A stretch of DNA of 64,000 nucleotides from JAPOUP01 sp965203605 (GTDB lineage Bacteria > Pseudomonadota > Alphaproteobacteria > Rhodobacterales > Rhodobacteraceae). Shown here in pieces: positions 26,416-35,847 of the stretch. Where the stretch lies: positions 4,526,001 through 4,590,000 of the forward strand of contig OZ241902.1 of NCBI GenBank assembly GCA_965203605.1, read 5' to 3'. Position numbers and translations under genes: made by a program. Position 1 is the stretch's first letter. Each line of letters starts with the position of its first letter. Under the pieces are notes generated by a model. The model was given only the letters and a program-made list of their open reading frames with translations. It was not told the DNA's origin and ran no database searches.

Positions 26416-27450
26416 TCAATAGCCGGTCATTTCGAGATAACCTTCGCCGGAATGGCTGCCGCTGACCTTGACCGGACCCTCCCAATACGGGATTCGCGTT
26501 CCCATCCAGCTTTGCGGGTAAATTGCCTCGACGCGGACCGCGATGCCTCGCGCCTCATGTGCGATGTCCCAGACGACCGGGAGTTGACGTCCGGCAACCT
26601 CAGCCCGTCTTACCGGACTCATCCTTAACGAACCGACACCTAACGGCTCAGGCGATCCGTCTGCGGTAATCCAGGTGCCAACAACATACGCGTCTCCCGC
26701 ACGGTCGCGCAAACGGAAGCCCATCAGCTTTTCGCCGCCAGCAATGTGGAGCGAAACCCAGTCCCAACCGGTCTGGTCCGGGGCAAGGGGCTGGGAAGAC
26801 CATTCCCTGTCCAGCCAGGCATGGCCCATGACAGGAACCTCACCTGTTGGAAGCATAAGCGTCCCCGCCGCAGAATAGAATGGCTGCGAGTAGTAGTGGC
26901 TGGCCTGGCCTTCGAACGACTTGACCGAGTAGCCATTCTCTCCCTGCGGCACAAACGGTCCGTTGCTCGACAGTTCGAGGTCAAATCGGAATTCGTGACT
27001 CTGAGCCGTGATGTTCACGTTCGCCAGATCAGCGCCAGCCATGCGCCACTCGTCGATGAACGCCTCGAACGGAACCGCGGTCACGCCGGCCTGGCCGATG
27101 CCGCCGCGGGCCAAACGCTCCGTGAAGAGATGGCCCGTTGGCGTGGACACGGCTGCATGACCCATCCATACCTGATCTTCCGGCTTGCCGCCAGGCGAAA
27201 GCGCGTTTCGGAAAAGTGTCCATTGGACCCCGTATGCAACGCCTCCGGCATCTCTCAGATTTGCGGTGACGTACCACCATTCGACGCGAAAGTCCGGGTG
27301 CGAACCGTGGTCATCCGGGAACGTCAGGCGCGTCGCTGGATTGGGTATTGCGTAGCCCCTGGCGGCCAACCCGAGTCCAGCGAAGCCTTGGGCTACGGCC
27401 ACGGATGGCATGATGAGGAACAGTAGGGGCAGAAGCGCTCTAACGTTCAT
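26416..27450 (-). CDS. AttH/CrtC-like lipocalin-fold exported protein
   Basis: 344 residues from the ATG at 27450 (the longer frame lies inside the permease gene). Signal peptide MNVRALLPLLFLIMPSVAVA. The mature part has the AttH/carotenoid 1,2-hydratase pattern: FPDDHGSHPDFRVEWWYVTA, YGVQWTLFRNAL, WMGHAAVSTP, ASHYYSQPFYSAAG, GHAWLDREWSSQPL and WDWVSLHIAGGEKLMGFRLR. In attEFGH-type systems this protein works with an ABC ATPase and FtsX-like permease. Here it follows them, overlapping the permease by 11 bases. Probably periplasmic, handling a hydrophobic ligand or lipid; the ligand is unknown. Confidence 0.88.
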   Translation of the reverse strand: MNVRALLPLLFLIMPSVAVAQGFAGLGLAARGYAIPNPATRLTFPDDHGSHPDFRVEWWYVTANLRDAGGVAYGVQWTLFRNALSPGGKPEDQVWMGHAAVSTPTGHLFTERLARGGIGQAGVTAVPFEAFIDEWRMAGADLANVNITAQSHEFRFDLELSSNGPFVPQGENGYSVKSFEGQASHYYSQPFYSAAGTLMLPTGEVPVMGHAWLDREWSSQPLAPDQTGWDWVSLHIAGGEKLMGFRLRDRAGDAYVVGTWITADGSPEPLGVGSLRMSPVRRAEVAGRQLPVVWDIAHEARGIAVRVEAIYPQSWMGTRIPYWEGPVKVSGSHSGEGYLEMTGY

Positions 27451-29842
27451 TGCTGAACACTCTGGCGAGGTCTGCAGGGGGACGTCTGGCGAGCTGGTAT
27501 GCGGGCCAGACGCCCGCAAGACCTGCCACCCCAAGGGACAGCGCCCCAAGCCATATCCAGTCCACCGGAAAGAGATGCAGCGGCAATCGCCAACCAAACG
27601 CCTCCACATTGATGATCGCCAACAGCATCCACGCCAGAACAAGGCCAACGGGCAGCGCAAAAGTAAAGGTGAGTAGGGCGAGAACCAGTGCGCGGATGAA
27701 TTCCAGCTTCCCAAGGGTCGTCCGGGTGAGACCAAGCGCCCAGACCGGCGCAAGTTGCGGCAACCGCATTGAAGCGAGTGTAAGCAGGCTTGTCAGGATG
27801 GCCACACCCGCGACCGCAAGGGTGAGAACGCTGAGGGCGCCCGTGACGGCAAAGGTCCGCTCGAAGACCGACAGCGAGAACTCCTTGATTGCACGCCGGT
27901 CCGTGACCCTGCCTCCGGGCAAGCCGAAGTCCTCTATCAGCGAGGTCTTGAGCGACTCCCTGCTCCCATCAGATACAAGGATGCCGAAATCAGAGCGCTC
28001 CACGTCCGGATAGCGACTGACCAGAACATCAAGCGGAAGGACAACCTGTCCCAAAGGGTTGCCATAGTCGCTGTAGATGCCGATGACGTCCGAGGTCCAT
28101 CCACCTGGAAGGGGCAACCTGTCCTCGAGTGACAATCCCTCGCGCCGTGCAAGCTGCTCGTTGATCAACGCACCTGTGCCCGCCGCTATCCGTTGCCAGG
28201 TATTCGGCAGGGCTGACAGGAGCGGCCAATTGACGGCATAGATCGGATGGTCGACCACGCCGTAAATCTCGGCCGACTCTCCCATGACCTCGGCGTCGAT
28301 ATGCCAGATCGGAAGGACGGCGTCGGACCTGTGTTCAAGAAACGCCATGAGCGCAGCGATGTCGGTTTCGTCCTCGACGGACACATAAAGGTCGCTGACG
28401 AGCCGTTGGTCCAGCCAATCAACAAAGGTGGCGCGAAAACTCCCGACCATGGTTCCCACGCCAAGATTCGCGGCAAATGCCAGCAGAAGTGCCATCAGCG
28501 CCAGCGAAAGCCCGGGCAGCTGCTGGCGCGTATCCGCCCAGAACCATTGTCCGATCGGTCCCCGTGACCATCTGGCTGCCAAGGCGATGAGAGTCGACAG
28601 AACCACAGGAAGGAGCAACGCGGCCGCCAGAAGAAAGCCACCGACGAGAACGAAACCGCTGAGAACCCCGCCATGAAAGGTGACGGGACAGATCGCCGCA
28701 ACCAGACAGAAGGCCGCTCCCACTGCCTTCCAGCGCATGGTTCGGCTGCTGGCCATGTCCCATGCTCGGGGGCGGGCCGGTGCGAGGGGAGGCATTCTGG
28801 CGACGCGCCACAACCCGTTCGAAGCTGCGGCAACTGCACCGAGGCACGCCATGCCCACTCCGCCCAGCCACCACAGCGGCGAAAGCGAGAGCGTGTCGTT
28901 GACGGTCGTACCATAGAGGCCGCCCAGCGTGGCAGCAACATTTGGAAGCAATGTGGCGGCCGTCATGTATCCGAAAACGATGCCTAGCGCACCGGCGACA
29001 ACCGCCAACGCCAGAAACTCGAAAATCAGGCAGATGACGAGGCACCGTATGGAAACCCCGAGCGCTCTCAACGTACGAAGAACCGGACGGCGCTGCTCGA
29101 ACGATAGACCTACGGTACCATGCACGATCGCAAGCCCAACCACAAAGGACAGGAACCCAAATGCCGTCAGGTTCAGGTGGAAGCTTTCCGCAAGGCGTCC
29201 AAGGTCGGCTGCTGTGGTTGATGGCTCGATCACCAGTTCAGGTGCAACGGATTCGATATCAGTGCGGAACAGCGGCTGATTGGGGGCCAGCAACATCCTG
29301 CTGAATCCCGCCTTGTCCAGAAGTTCCTGGGCGGTCGCGATATCGGCAATGACCAGGTTCGGGGCCAGATTCTCGACCACAAGAAGCCTGTCCTCGAGAT
29401 CCGGCAGCCGGTCAGCCGTTGCCGGATTGGCGATGAGTATCCCATTCGTTCCGACCAGTTCCGTGTATAGGCTCCGTTCCACGATTTCCGTGATGCTTGC
29501 GCCCTGGGGAATGGTAAACGGGTCAATGCCCAGAAGCTGGACACGACCACCAACACCGGTCAGCCATCCATCGACCAGCGGACTTGCAAGCCAGCCAGAT
29601 CTTCGAAGGGTCGTATAGGTGTTGACGTGGATGGCGCCGCCATCTCTCCGGACGAATTCGGAAAGTCCGCCGCCGCCAAGAATGTTGGCGGCCTCTGCAT
29701 AGGACTTGCGCGCCTCTGCATTGATGGCCTGCACCCCGGACCAGAGTGCGGTGGCGAGCGACAGGCCCAACAGGAGAGTCATCAACTGGAACGGGCGACA
29801 TCGCCAGTGGGATGTCAGCGCAGTGAGAACCGGTCCGATCAC
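27440..29842 (-). CDS. FtsX/MacB-type ABC transporter permease (AttG-like)
   Basis: 800 residues with an N-terminal membrane helix (FQLMTLLLGLSLATALWSG), a large periplasmic domain (about 40-240), then FtsX membrane blocks near 240-400 (AFGFLSFVVGLAIVHGTVGLSF) and near 680-800 (FAVTGALSVLTLAVAGVAIL). This doubled layout is typical of lipoprotein- or lipid-extracting permeases. It overlaps the ATPase gene by four bases upstream and the AttH-like gene by eleven downstream, so the three genes form one operon. Confidence 0.93.
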   Translation of the reverse strand: MIGPVLTALTSHWRCRPFQLMTLLLGLSLATALWSGVQAINAEARKSYAEAANILGGGGLSEFVRRDGGAIHVNTYTTLRRSGWLASPLVDGWLTGVGGRVQLLGIDPFTIPQGASITEIVERSLYTELVGTNGILIANPATADRLPDLEDRLLVVENLAPNLVIADIATAQELLDKAGFSRMLLAPNQPLFRTDIESVAPELVIEPSTTAADLGRLAESFHLNLTAFGFLSFVVGLAIVHGTVGLSFEQRRPVLRTLRALGVSIRCLVICLIFEFLALAVVAGALGIVFGYMTAATLLPNVAATLGGLYGTTVNDTLSLSPLWWLGGVGMACLGAVAAASNGLWRVARMPPLAPARPRAWDMASSRTMRWKAVGAAFCLVAAICPVTFHGGVLSGFVLVGGFLLAAALLLPVVLSTLIALAARWSRGPIGQWFWADTRQQLPGLSLALMALLLAFAANLGVGTMVGSFRATFVDWLDQRLVSDLYVSVEDETDIAALMAFLEHRSDAVLPIWHIDAEVMGESAEIYGVVDHPIYAVNWPLLSALPNTWQRIAAGTGALINEQLARREGLSLEDRLPLPGGWTSDVIGIYSDYGNPLGQVVLPLDVLVSRYPDVERSDFGILVSDGSRESLKTSLIEDFGLPGGRVTDRRAIKEFSLSVFERTFAVTGALSVLTLAVAGVAILTSLLTLASMRLPQLAPVWALGLTRTTLGKLEFIRALVLALLTFTFALPVGLVLAWMLLAIINVEAFGWRLPLHLFPVDWIWLGALSLGVAGLAGVWPAYQLARRPPADLARVFSNER

Positions 29843-30507
29843 TCTGTGAGCTTCCCATGGCTTAGGTGCAGTCGTCGGTCGACAGCCTCTGCCAGACGCA
29901 TGGAATGTGTGGCGATCAGAAGCGCGGCCCCCGTTCCTCTCGCGAGATCCAGCAGGAGGTCGAGGACCGCGTGTCCGGTTTTTTCGTCCAGGTTCCCGGT
30001 GGGCTCGTCGGCGAGAACAAGTTTCGGTTCACTGGCAACCGCACGGCCGATCGCAAGACGTTGCTGCTCCCCACCGGAGAGATCCTCGGGGAACTTCTCG
30101 AGTTGCTCAGCCAGACCAAGCGAGTCGGCGAGTGCCGGCAGGTCAACCGCCGAGGAACGCCCAGCCAGACGGGCATGGAACACCAGGTTCTGGCGAACGT
30201 TCAAAGAGGGAATCAGGTTGAACTGCTGGAAAACGATGCTGATCGAGTTCCGGCGAAACGCCGCACGTCCACCGTCGTCCATGCTGCAGATGTCTTCCCC
30301 CTCGAACAGAACCGTTCCGCCATCCGCTGGTTCAAGCCCGGCAATGACGTGCAGTAGCGTCGACTTGCCCGATCCACTTTCGCCGGTCAGCGCGACCACT
30401 TCGCCTGCATCAAGCGACAGTGACACGCCATCAAGCACTGTGATCGGGTGCCCGCGTCCGGGAAAGCTCTTCTTCAGGCCGGTTACGTCCAGCAACAGGA
30501 TGCCCAC
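29839..30507 (-). CDS. ABC transporter ATP-binding protein, LolD/MacB-like
   Basis: 222 residues: Walker A GESGSGKSTLLH, Q-loop IVFQQFNLIPSLNVRQN, signature LSGGEQQRLAIGRA, Walker B LVLADEPTGNLD and H-loop ATHSMRLAE. All key residues are present. It energises the FtsX-type permease encoded next, with a four-base overlap. Confidence 0.95.
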   Translation of the reverse strand: MGILLLDVTGLKKSFPGRGHPITVLDGVSLSLDAGEVVALTGESGSGKSTLLHVIAGLEPADGGTVLFEGEDICSMDDGGRAAFRRNSISIVFQQFNLIPSLNVRQNLVFHARLAGRSSAVDLPALADSLGLAEQLEKFPEDLSGGEQQRLAIGRAVASEPKLVLADEPTGNLDEKTGHAVLDLLLDLARGTGAALLIATHSMRLAEAVDRRLHLSHGKLTE

Positions 30508-30532
30508 CTATTTCGGAAGGTTGCCACAGGAC

Positions 30533-30862
30533 TTATCCGTTCGGTTCATTCACCACAAGATGTTGTGGCAGTGCCGGAAATCTCTTGGCGAGGAAATCCG
30601 GTGCGAAATCGCAGCCGCGGTGGATTGTGGTGTCGGGAACGATCCAACGAATGACTCCGGGTACCCAGGGAGTGAATTCCGGATAGTGTCCAACGACGGC
30701 TCCGGCATCACAGACGTTGCCGTCGACAGGATTTGGATTAGACAGCGAATCCGGCCTCTTGCCCTCGCCAGGTTCGGTCACATTGACATGCCTGAGCGCG
30801 CATTTGCATCCGTTCTTGTAGAGTTCCTGGTGTTGCGACCATGAATCCGCTTCATTCCGCAT
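30533..30862 (-). CDS. Hypothetical protein
   Basis: 109-residue open frame. The second half looks protein-like (WVPGVIRWIVPDTTIHRGCDF, PDFLAKRFPALPQHLV). It begins inside the end of the Rieske gene (11-base overlap) on the same strand, so it could be a third gene of that operon. No family recognised; it may also be a remnant. Confidence 0.3.
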   Translation of the reverse strand: MRNEADSWSQHQELYKNGCKCALRHVNVTEPGEGKRPDSLSNPNPVDGNVCDAGAVVGHYPEFTPWVPGVIRWIVPDTTIHRGCDFAPDFLAKRFPALPQHLVVNEPNG

Positions 30863-31175
30863 CTCCGATGTCGATCCAGACCGCTCCGTTTTCGACTTTC
30901 ACGGAGTAGGTTGAGAGAGCGACGCAGGCGGGTGTGCGCTTGGCCTCTCCGGTACGATAGTCAAAGGTCGCGTTGTGCTTCGGGCACTCGATTTCGTAAC
31001 CCATGACGAGCCCGTCCTCGAGGTGGACGTGCTCGTGGGTACACAGCCCGTCCGTGCAGAAGAACTCGTCATCCGGGCTCCGATAGATCGCGAAGGTTCG
31101 GCCGCCTTGATCAAAACGGATCAGATCCTCGGTTTCCACGTCATCCACACCACAGGCTCGCATCCAGTTCGGCAT
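30852..31175 (-). CDS. Rieske [2Fe-2S] ferredoxin, MocE-like
   Basis: 107 residues from the ATG at 31175. The Rieske cluster ligands are in CTHEHVHLEDG (Cys45, His47) and CPKHNATFDY (Cys65, His68). Length and layout match ferredoxins that feed electrons to non-haem di-iron oxygenases, including MocE of rhizopine catabolism. It sits five bases downstream of the desaturase/hydroxylase gene, which it probably serves. Cytoplasmic. No ferredoxin reductase gene is adjacent. Confidence 0.9.
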   Translation of the reverse strand: MPNWMRACGVDDVETEDLIRFDQGGRTFAIYRSPDDEFFCTDGLCTHEHVHLEDGLVMGYEIECPKHNATFDYRTGEAKRTPACVALSTYSVKVENGAVWIDIGDAE

Positions 31176-31180
31176 CACAC

Positions 31181-32305
31181 TCACTCCGCTGCGATGACAG
31201 GGCGTTGGTAGATCGGGGTTTCGCCGGCACCCTCGGGCAGAGGCCGCCGGATGTAGTGATTCGGATCGCTTTGCTGGCGCAACGCGGCTGGCACCATCTC
31301 TCGGTAGCAGGCCCATAGGGATCTGTAGGCGGGAGGGCAGTCCGACTTGATTTCGTCATGTAGCGCCGGGAGATTGTAGAATGGTACCATAGGGTACATG
31401 TGGTGTTCGACGTGATAGTCCATATTGGAATAGATGAACCGGAAAAATGGGTTCAGATAGACCGTCCTGGAATTCATGCGGTGGTCCGGAACGTCTTCCG
31501 CCAGACCAGCGTGCTGGGTTGTCGCCAGGATATGGTGCAGCCACGAGCCATAATAGGTGGGCAGACCAATCAGAATCAGCGGCAGCCAACTCTGCAGTGC
31601 GAAGGCGGAGAGGCCGACCAGGGCGAGTAAGCCAAGCTGGATGCGGGATACCGCAAAGGTCTTTGACCACTCGCATTCCGGCAGGAAGCTTTTCTCCGCA
31701 TCCGTCAGACTGCCAAAGGCAATCCGAACCATTTTGCCCAGTTCCTTGGTGATCGCCGGAATATACAGAAGGTTCAATACCCAACTCCGGATTGACGGTG
31801 GGCGCGGAAAGGCGATCTCCGGATCACGACCCACGATGACGGTTTCCGAGTGATGCCGTGTATGGCTCCATCGCCAAAGATGAGGGTTTCTGAGCGACAT
31901 GAACGACGCAAGCTGATAGAGGACATCGTTTAGCCAGCGTGTCCTGAACGGCGTACCATGCCCGGTTTCGTGCCAGCGGGAATCCGCACCAGACCCGTAG
32001 AAAACTCCGTATGCAAGCGCCGCGGGCCAGGCCCAGACCGTTCCCCATACCGAGACCAGCAGAACGCCAGACCCCAACACAAGCGTCAGCCAGACTCCGT
32101 AGTTGAACAGTGCGATGCGGTCCGATCGTTTCATCAGTTCCTTAAGCCTTTTCCGAGGGACGGGAGATGCGTACCACCCCACGTTGCCGAAAGAGGCTCC
32201 GGAGTTGGCTCCGGTAAGCGAATAGTCGCGGCAGCTGTCCTTGGGCATGGCGATGTCCTTCCATGGATCATGAAGCACATTGAAGGGAAGCGGCAATTCG
32301 GTCAA
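31181..32305 (-). CDS. Membrane fatty-acid-desaturase-type oxygenase, MocD-like
   Basis: 374 residues. The di-iron histidine boxes are visible: RWHETGHGTPF, WRWSHTRHHSETVI and DYHVEHHMYPMVPF, with membrane helices between them (LTLVLGSGVLLVSVWGTVW). The family hydroxylates or desaturates; paired with a small Rieske ferredoxin it matches the mocD/mocE pair of rhizopine (methyl-scyllo-inosamine) use. The gene is divergent from a LacI-type regulator, with an inverted repeat between the starts, and leads a two- or three-gene operon. The substrate is inferred, not shown. Confidence 0.88.
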   Translation of the reverse strand: MTELPLPFNVLHDPWKDIAMPKDSCRDYSLTGANSGASFGNVGWYASPVPRKRLKELMKRSDRIALFNYGVWLTLVLGSGVLLVSVWGTVWAWPAALAYGVFYGSGADSRWHETGHGTPFRTRWLNDVLYQLASFMSLRNPHLWRWSHTRHHSETVIVGRDPEIAFPRPPSIRSWVLNLLYIPAITKELGKMVRIAFGSLTDAEKSFLPECEWSKTFAVSRIQLGLLALVGLSAFALQSWLPLILIGLPTYYGSWLHHILATTQHAGLAEDVPDHRMNSRTVYLNPFFRFIYSNMDYHVEHHMYPMVPFYNLPALHDEIKSDCPPAYRSLWACYREMVPAALRQQSDPNHYIRRPLPEGAGETPIYQRPVIAAE

Positions 32306-32313
32306 CTACTGCG

Positions 32314-32330
32314 TTGATGGATTTTATCAA
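32314..32330. promoter_or_regulatory. Candidate LacI-family operator
   Basis: Inverted repeat TTGAT-N7-ATCAA in the spacer between the divergent desaturase and lacI-like genes. A related site (TTGATG-N9-CATCAA) lies at 34588-34608 beside the second regulator. Confidence 0.4.
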
Positions 32331-32370
32331 GTCTATCAGAACATATCTTTCCCTTGAAAGGAGCCATCAA

Positions 32371-33472
32371 TTGGCTGAGCGACGCGTCACGATGACCGAC
32401 ATTGCCAGGGAGGCCGGAGTCGGGATTGCAACCGTTGACCGTGTGCTGAATGGGCGGGCGGCGGTACGGAGGACAACCGCCGAGCGGGTTCTGGAGGCCG
32501 CGTCCCGCCTTGACTACCACGCGAAGGGCTTGATCGCGGGTCGTGTCGCTGGAGCGCGACCCCTTTGCAGGCTGGGGTTCATTCTGCAGAAGGAGAGCAA
32601 GGAATTCTACCGGACGCTGGCCAAGGCGATCGATACTGCGGTTCGGGACAGGGTTGACGCTCGGACTTTCGCCGACGTGACCTTTGTGGATGCGCTTTCA
32701 CCGGAAGACCTTTCACGTAGCATTGGCGTCATGGCTGAAAAAGTCGACGCGCTTGGCATTGTCTCGATTGATCATCCAAGCGTAACCTCGGCGGTCGATA
32801 TCGCCGCAGAGACTGGATGTCATGTCTTCGCGATGCTCAGCCCGCTGAGCGCTGGTTCCGTCAAGGGTTTCATCGGTATAGACGGACGCAAGGCAGGTCG
32901 AACTGGCGGGGCTTTCGTCGGTCGAGATTCCCGACGCGGCGCGTTTCATCGGTATAGACGGACGCAAGGCAGGTCGAACCGCTGGTTGGTTGATGCACCG
33001 GCATCTTTCCGAGGGCGAGGTGGCCATCCTCGTCGGGTCGCATCGCTATCTGGGCCACGAAGCGCTCGAAGTTGGGTTCCGGAGCTATGTTCGCGAACAT
33101 ATGCCGGATGTGAGACTGAAGGACTCCCTTGTTTACCTGGACGACGCCGCAGTTGCTCACGAAGCGGCATCGGAACTCCTGCGTCGCTCACCCGGGCTGA
33201 GAGGAATTTACCAGTGTGGAGGCGGGGTAAGGGGCGTGCTGAAGGCGTTGGAGGACGACGGGCGCGACGGACAGGTCACCTACATCTGCCACGAAATCAG
33301 CGCCGCGTCGAAGCGTGCCCTGCTTGACGGAACGATCGCGGCAATGATCGCCACTCCAATCGAAAGCGTTGCCTCAAGATCGGTCGAAGCGATGCTGCGG
33401 GCTGTCCTGGACAGGTCGTGGCAGCCACATGCCGCATTGGACTTCAGGATAGTAACGCCGGAAAACATCTAA
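32371..33472 (+). pseudogene. LacI-family regulator broken by a 76-bp insertion/duplication
   Basis: Starts at TTG 32371 behind AAAGGAG. The HTH (MTDIAREAGVGIATVDRVLN) is followed by a periplasmic-binding-protein-like domain. Thirty-seven bases at 32867-32903 recur at 32943-32979, offset by 76 bases, which shifts the frame by one. Both copies read FIGIDGRKAGRT, the first in the upstream frame and the second in the downstream frame, which goes on with AGWLMHRHLSEGEVAILVG to the stop at 33472. Removing 76 bases restores one normal-length LacI protein. As it stands, only a truncated product with the DNA-binding domain could be made. Confidence 0.85.
32867..32979 (+). repeat. 37-bp direct repeat, 76-bp spacing, inside lacI-like gene
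   Basis: Identical 37-base copies at 32867-32903 and 32943-32979, separated by 39 unrelated bases. The spacing is not a multiple of three and causes the frameshift of the host gene. Confidence 0.95.
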
Positions 33473-34536
33473 AGTCCTTTACCTGACACCGTTGCAGTGG
33501 ATGGCGACAGTGTCATCCCCACGACATTCTCGCGGGTCACAACGCTGATCGGCAAGGGGCGCAACGTTGTCTGCCGGTTCTCAAGATGGGCGATCATCGC
33601 GTCTGTCGCCGATGCCGCGACGTCGCGCATGCTTAGGTGAAGTACGATATCCATGGTTCCGTCGAGAAGATAGGCTTGGGTTCGCTCTGTCAGGTTGTGG
33701 CCAATGAAGACCAATTCATCCGCGACCCCGTTCTCACGCAGCGTCCGGGCAACTCCTTCGTTACCGCCTCCGACATTGTAGATTCCGACGAGTTCGGGAT
33801 GGCTGTCCAGTGCCGCGCGAACGACCCGGTGGATCCTGGAGGCATCGTCATGTCCGTTGAGTACGATTACATCGCTGATTTTGGGAAAGTCGTTGCGCAG
33901 CGCTGCGCGAAACCCCATCTCGCGGTCTTCATGGATGCGATAGAGCTGACCGCCCGTGACAATGGCTACGCTTCCTGGTTGCTGCGCCAGCCTCCCCATC
34001 AAGAAACCGGCAGTCCGACCTGCCGCGCGGTTGTCGACTCCGGCCGTGCCGATCAAGTGCCGATTGGCAAGTCCGGAAAGAAGCCCGAGCGTCGGAATGT
34101 CCAAACTGTGAAGATATTCCACCGCATTGTGCACTCGCGGATCCTCCAAGGCCTGGAACGCGACCGCGTCAAGGCCGTGGCCGGCACATGCACGAAGCTT
34201 TCGGGCCAGCAGCGCGGGCTCCATCTTCTTTGTGTAGACACACTCGATCGTTGCATGACCAAGAGCACCGAATTCCTGGAAGCACTGGCCGAGATATTCC
34301 GTGGAAGCACCCGCCAGTTCAGGCAGAAGCACTTTCAGGCGCCACGGTTTCCTGCCCGGACCGGACGGGCTCCCATGTTCGATCGCGGCCTTTGCCTGCT
34401 GGACACGCTGACGGGTCTCCTCACGGACCCCCTGACGACCATTCAGCACCCTGTCTACGGTGGCAGTACCGACGCCCGCGCGTCTGGCGATTTCCGCCAC
34501 TGTGGCGCGTCTGGATGATAACCGGTCAATTTCCAT
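33469..34536 (-). CDS. LacI-family transcriptional regulator
   Basis: 355 residues, intact. N-terminal HTH and hinge (TVAEIARRAGVGTATVDRVLNGRQGVREE is the region; key helix AGVGTATVDRVL). Sugar-binding-type domain with GTAGVDNRAAGRTAGFLMG and GIYNVGGGNEGVARTL. It faces the TRAP transporter genes divergently and probably controls them through the inverted repeat at 34588. Its end overlaps the end of the convergent broken regulator by four bases. The two regulators are clearly related. Confidence 0.92.
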   Translation of the reverse strand: MEIDRLSSRRATVAEIARRAGVGTATVDRVLNGRQGVREETRQRVQQAKAAIEHGSPSGPGRKPWRLKVLLPELAGASTEYLGQCFQEFGALGHATIECVYTKKMEPALLARKLRACAGHGLDAVAFQALEDPRVHNAVEYLHSLDIPTLGLLSGLANRHLIGTAGVDNRAAGRTAGFLMGRLAQQPGSVAIVTGGQLYRIHEDREMGFRAALRNDFPKISDVIVLNGHDDASRIHRVVRAALDSHPELVGIYNVGGGNEGVARTLRENGVADELVFIGHNLTERTQAYLLDGTMDIVLHLSMRDVAASATDAMIAHLENRQTTLRPLPISVVTRENVVGMTLSPSTATVSGKGL

Positions 34537-34587
34537 AGCCCATAGGGTACATCAGATCACATCAGAATCAATCCAAAAGCTGGAAGA

Positions 34588-34608
34588 TTGATGTATTTTT
34601 CGCATCAA
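34588..34608. promoter_or_regulatory. Candidate LacI-family operator upstream of TRAP genes
   Basis: TTGATG-N9-CATCAA between the divergent lacI-like gene (start 34536) and the TRAP binding-protein gene (start 34751). It resembles the site at 32314-32330. Confidence 0.45.
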
Positions 34609-34750
34609 CTTACCGCAAATGAGGTGAATTTCCTTGACCGGATAGACGCCGCTGTGAATGAGTGTCTCCGCTCGAGATCAGGTTTTGGCCCAAAGAACCG
34701 GAAGCAACCTGGTCACGATTCCGATGCGTATGTCGACACAGGGGGATCAC

Positions 34751-35770
34751 ATGACGACAATGGCAAAGTATCTTGCTGGAGCGGTGGCTATCGCACTGAC
34801 AGCAATTCCGACAATGGCGCAGGAACACAAGCTGCGCATCCAGACCCATTTCAACGCGGAATCCACGCCTGGGCAGCTGATCCAGCGTTTCATTGACGAA
34901 GTGCAAATGATGACTGGCGGTGCCGTTGATATCCAGATGCACTATTCGTCCGAAGTCGTGGCGCAGAACGAGGTCATGAGTGCCGCAAGCCAGGGCATCC
35001 TTGACTGCGATATGGGCGGAATCACCGGCAACGTTGGAAAGGACGCCGGATGGATGCTCGCCGGCGACATCATGGGCGGATATGACACGCCCTACCAGTT
35101 CCTTTCATGGTTCTACCATGCCGGTGGCAAGGATGTGGTGCAGGCGAACCTGTATGACTCCCAGGACATGCACGTTGTCGGGTTCTGGCTGCAGGGCCAC
35201 GAATCGCTCAGTTCAACGGCACCCCTGGCCGGATTCGACGATCTGCGGGACTGGAAATTCCGTTCACCGCCGGGACTGGAAACCGAGATATTCGCATCCT
35301 TTGGCGCAAAGCCCGTGGTCATGGACTTTGGCGAGGTTCCAAACGCCCTGCGCACCGGCATTGTTGACGGGGCCGATGCCTCTACGCTGAATACCAATGC
35401 GAACCTGGGGCTTTTTGACGTTGCCAAGCATGCGACCTATCCAGGTTTCCATTCGATGCCGGCTGAGCAGCTTTCGTGCAACAAGGGTGTCTGGGATGAG
35501 CTGCCGGAGTCGGTTCAGACCGCCATCGAGGTGTCATTGAAGGGCATTGCGCTCGATCTCGCTCTCCTGACCGAAATCCGCGACAACGAGACTGCCACCC
35601 GCATACAGGCGGAAGGCGTCACTCTCTACGACTGGTCGACAGAGGACCGCAAGCGGTTCCGCGAGTTCGCACAGAGCCGATGGGCCGATTGGGGAGCCAA
35701 ATCGCCTGCCGCCCAGGCTGTGCTGGACAGCCACCTGTCCTTCATGAAGGCGATCGGCCTCGTAGACTGA
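34751..35770 (+). CDS. TRAP transporter substrate-binding protein, DctP family
   Basis: 339 residues from the ATG at 34751, which has GGGGGA just upstream. Sec signal peptide (AGAVAIALTAIPTMA, cleaved before QEHK). DctP features: QTHFNAESTPGQLIQRFIDE, VDIQMHYSSEVVAQNEVMSA, FRSPPGLETEIFASFGAKPV (Arg that grips the ligand carboxylate in RSPPG) and NALRTGIVDGADAS. It delivers an organic acid or similar ligand to the DctQM membrane pair. Ligand unknown; the neighbours suggest a cyclic polyol acid. Confidence 0.93.
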   Translation: MTTMAKYLAGAVAIALTAIPTMAQEHKLRIQTHFNAESTPGQLIQRFIDEVQMMTGGAVDIQMHYSSEVVAQNEVMSAASQGILDCDMGGITGNVGKDAGWMLAGDIMGGYDTPYQFLSWFYHAGGKDVVQANLYDSQDMHVVGFWLQGHESLSSTAPLAGFDDLRDWKFRSPPGLETEIFASFGAKPVVMDFGEVPNALRTGIVDGADASTLNTNANLGLFDVAKHATYPGFHSMPAEQLSCNKGVWDELPESVQTAIEVSLKGIALDLALLTEIRDNETATRIQAEGVTLYDWSTEDRKRFREFAQSRWADWGAKSPAAQAVLDSHLSFMKAIGLVD

Positions 35771-35847
35771 TCTTGCCTCCCAGGCGTCGGCTGGACCCCC
35801 CCCGTCCGGCCGCCGCCCTTTGACCCGAGACCCGAGGAAGGCGGCGC

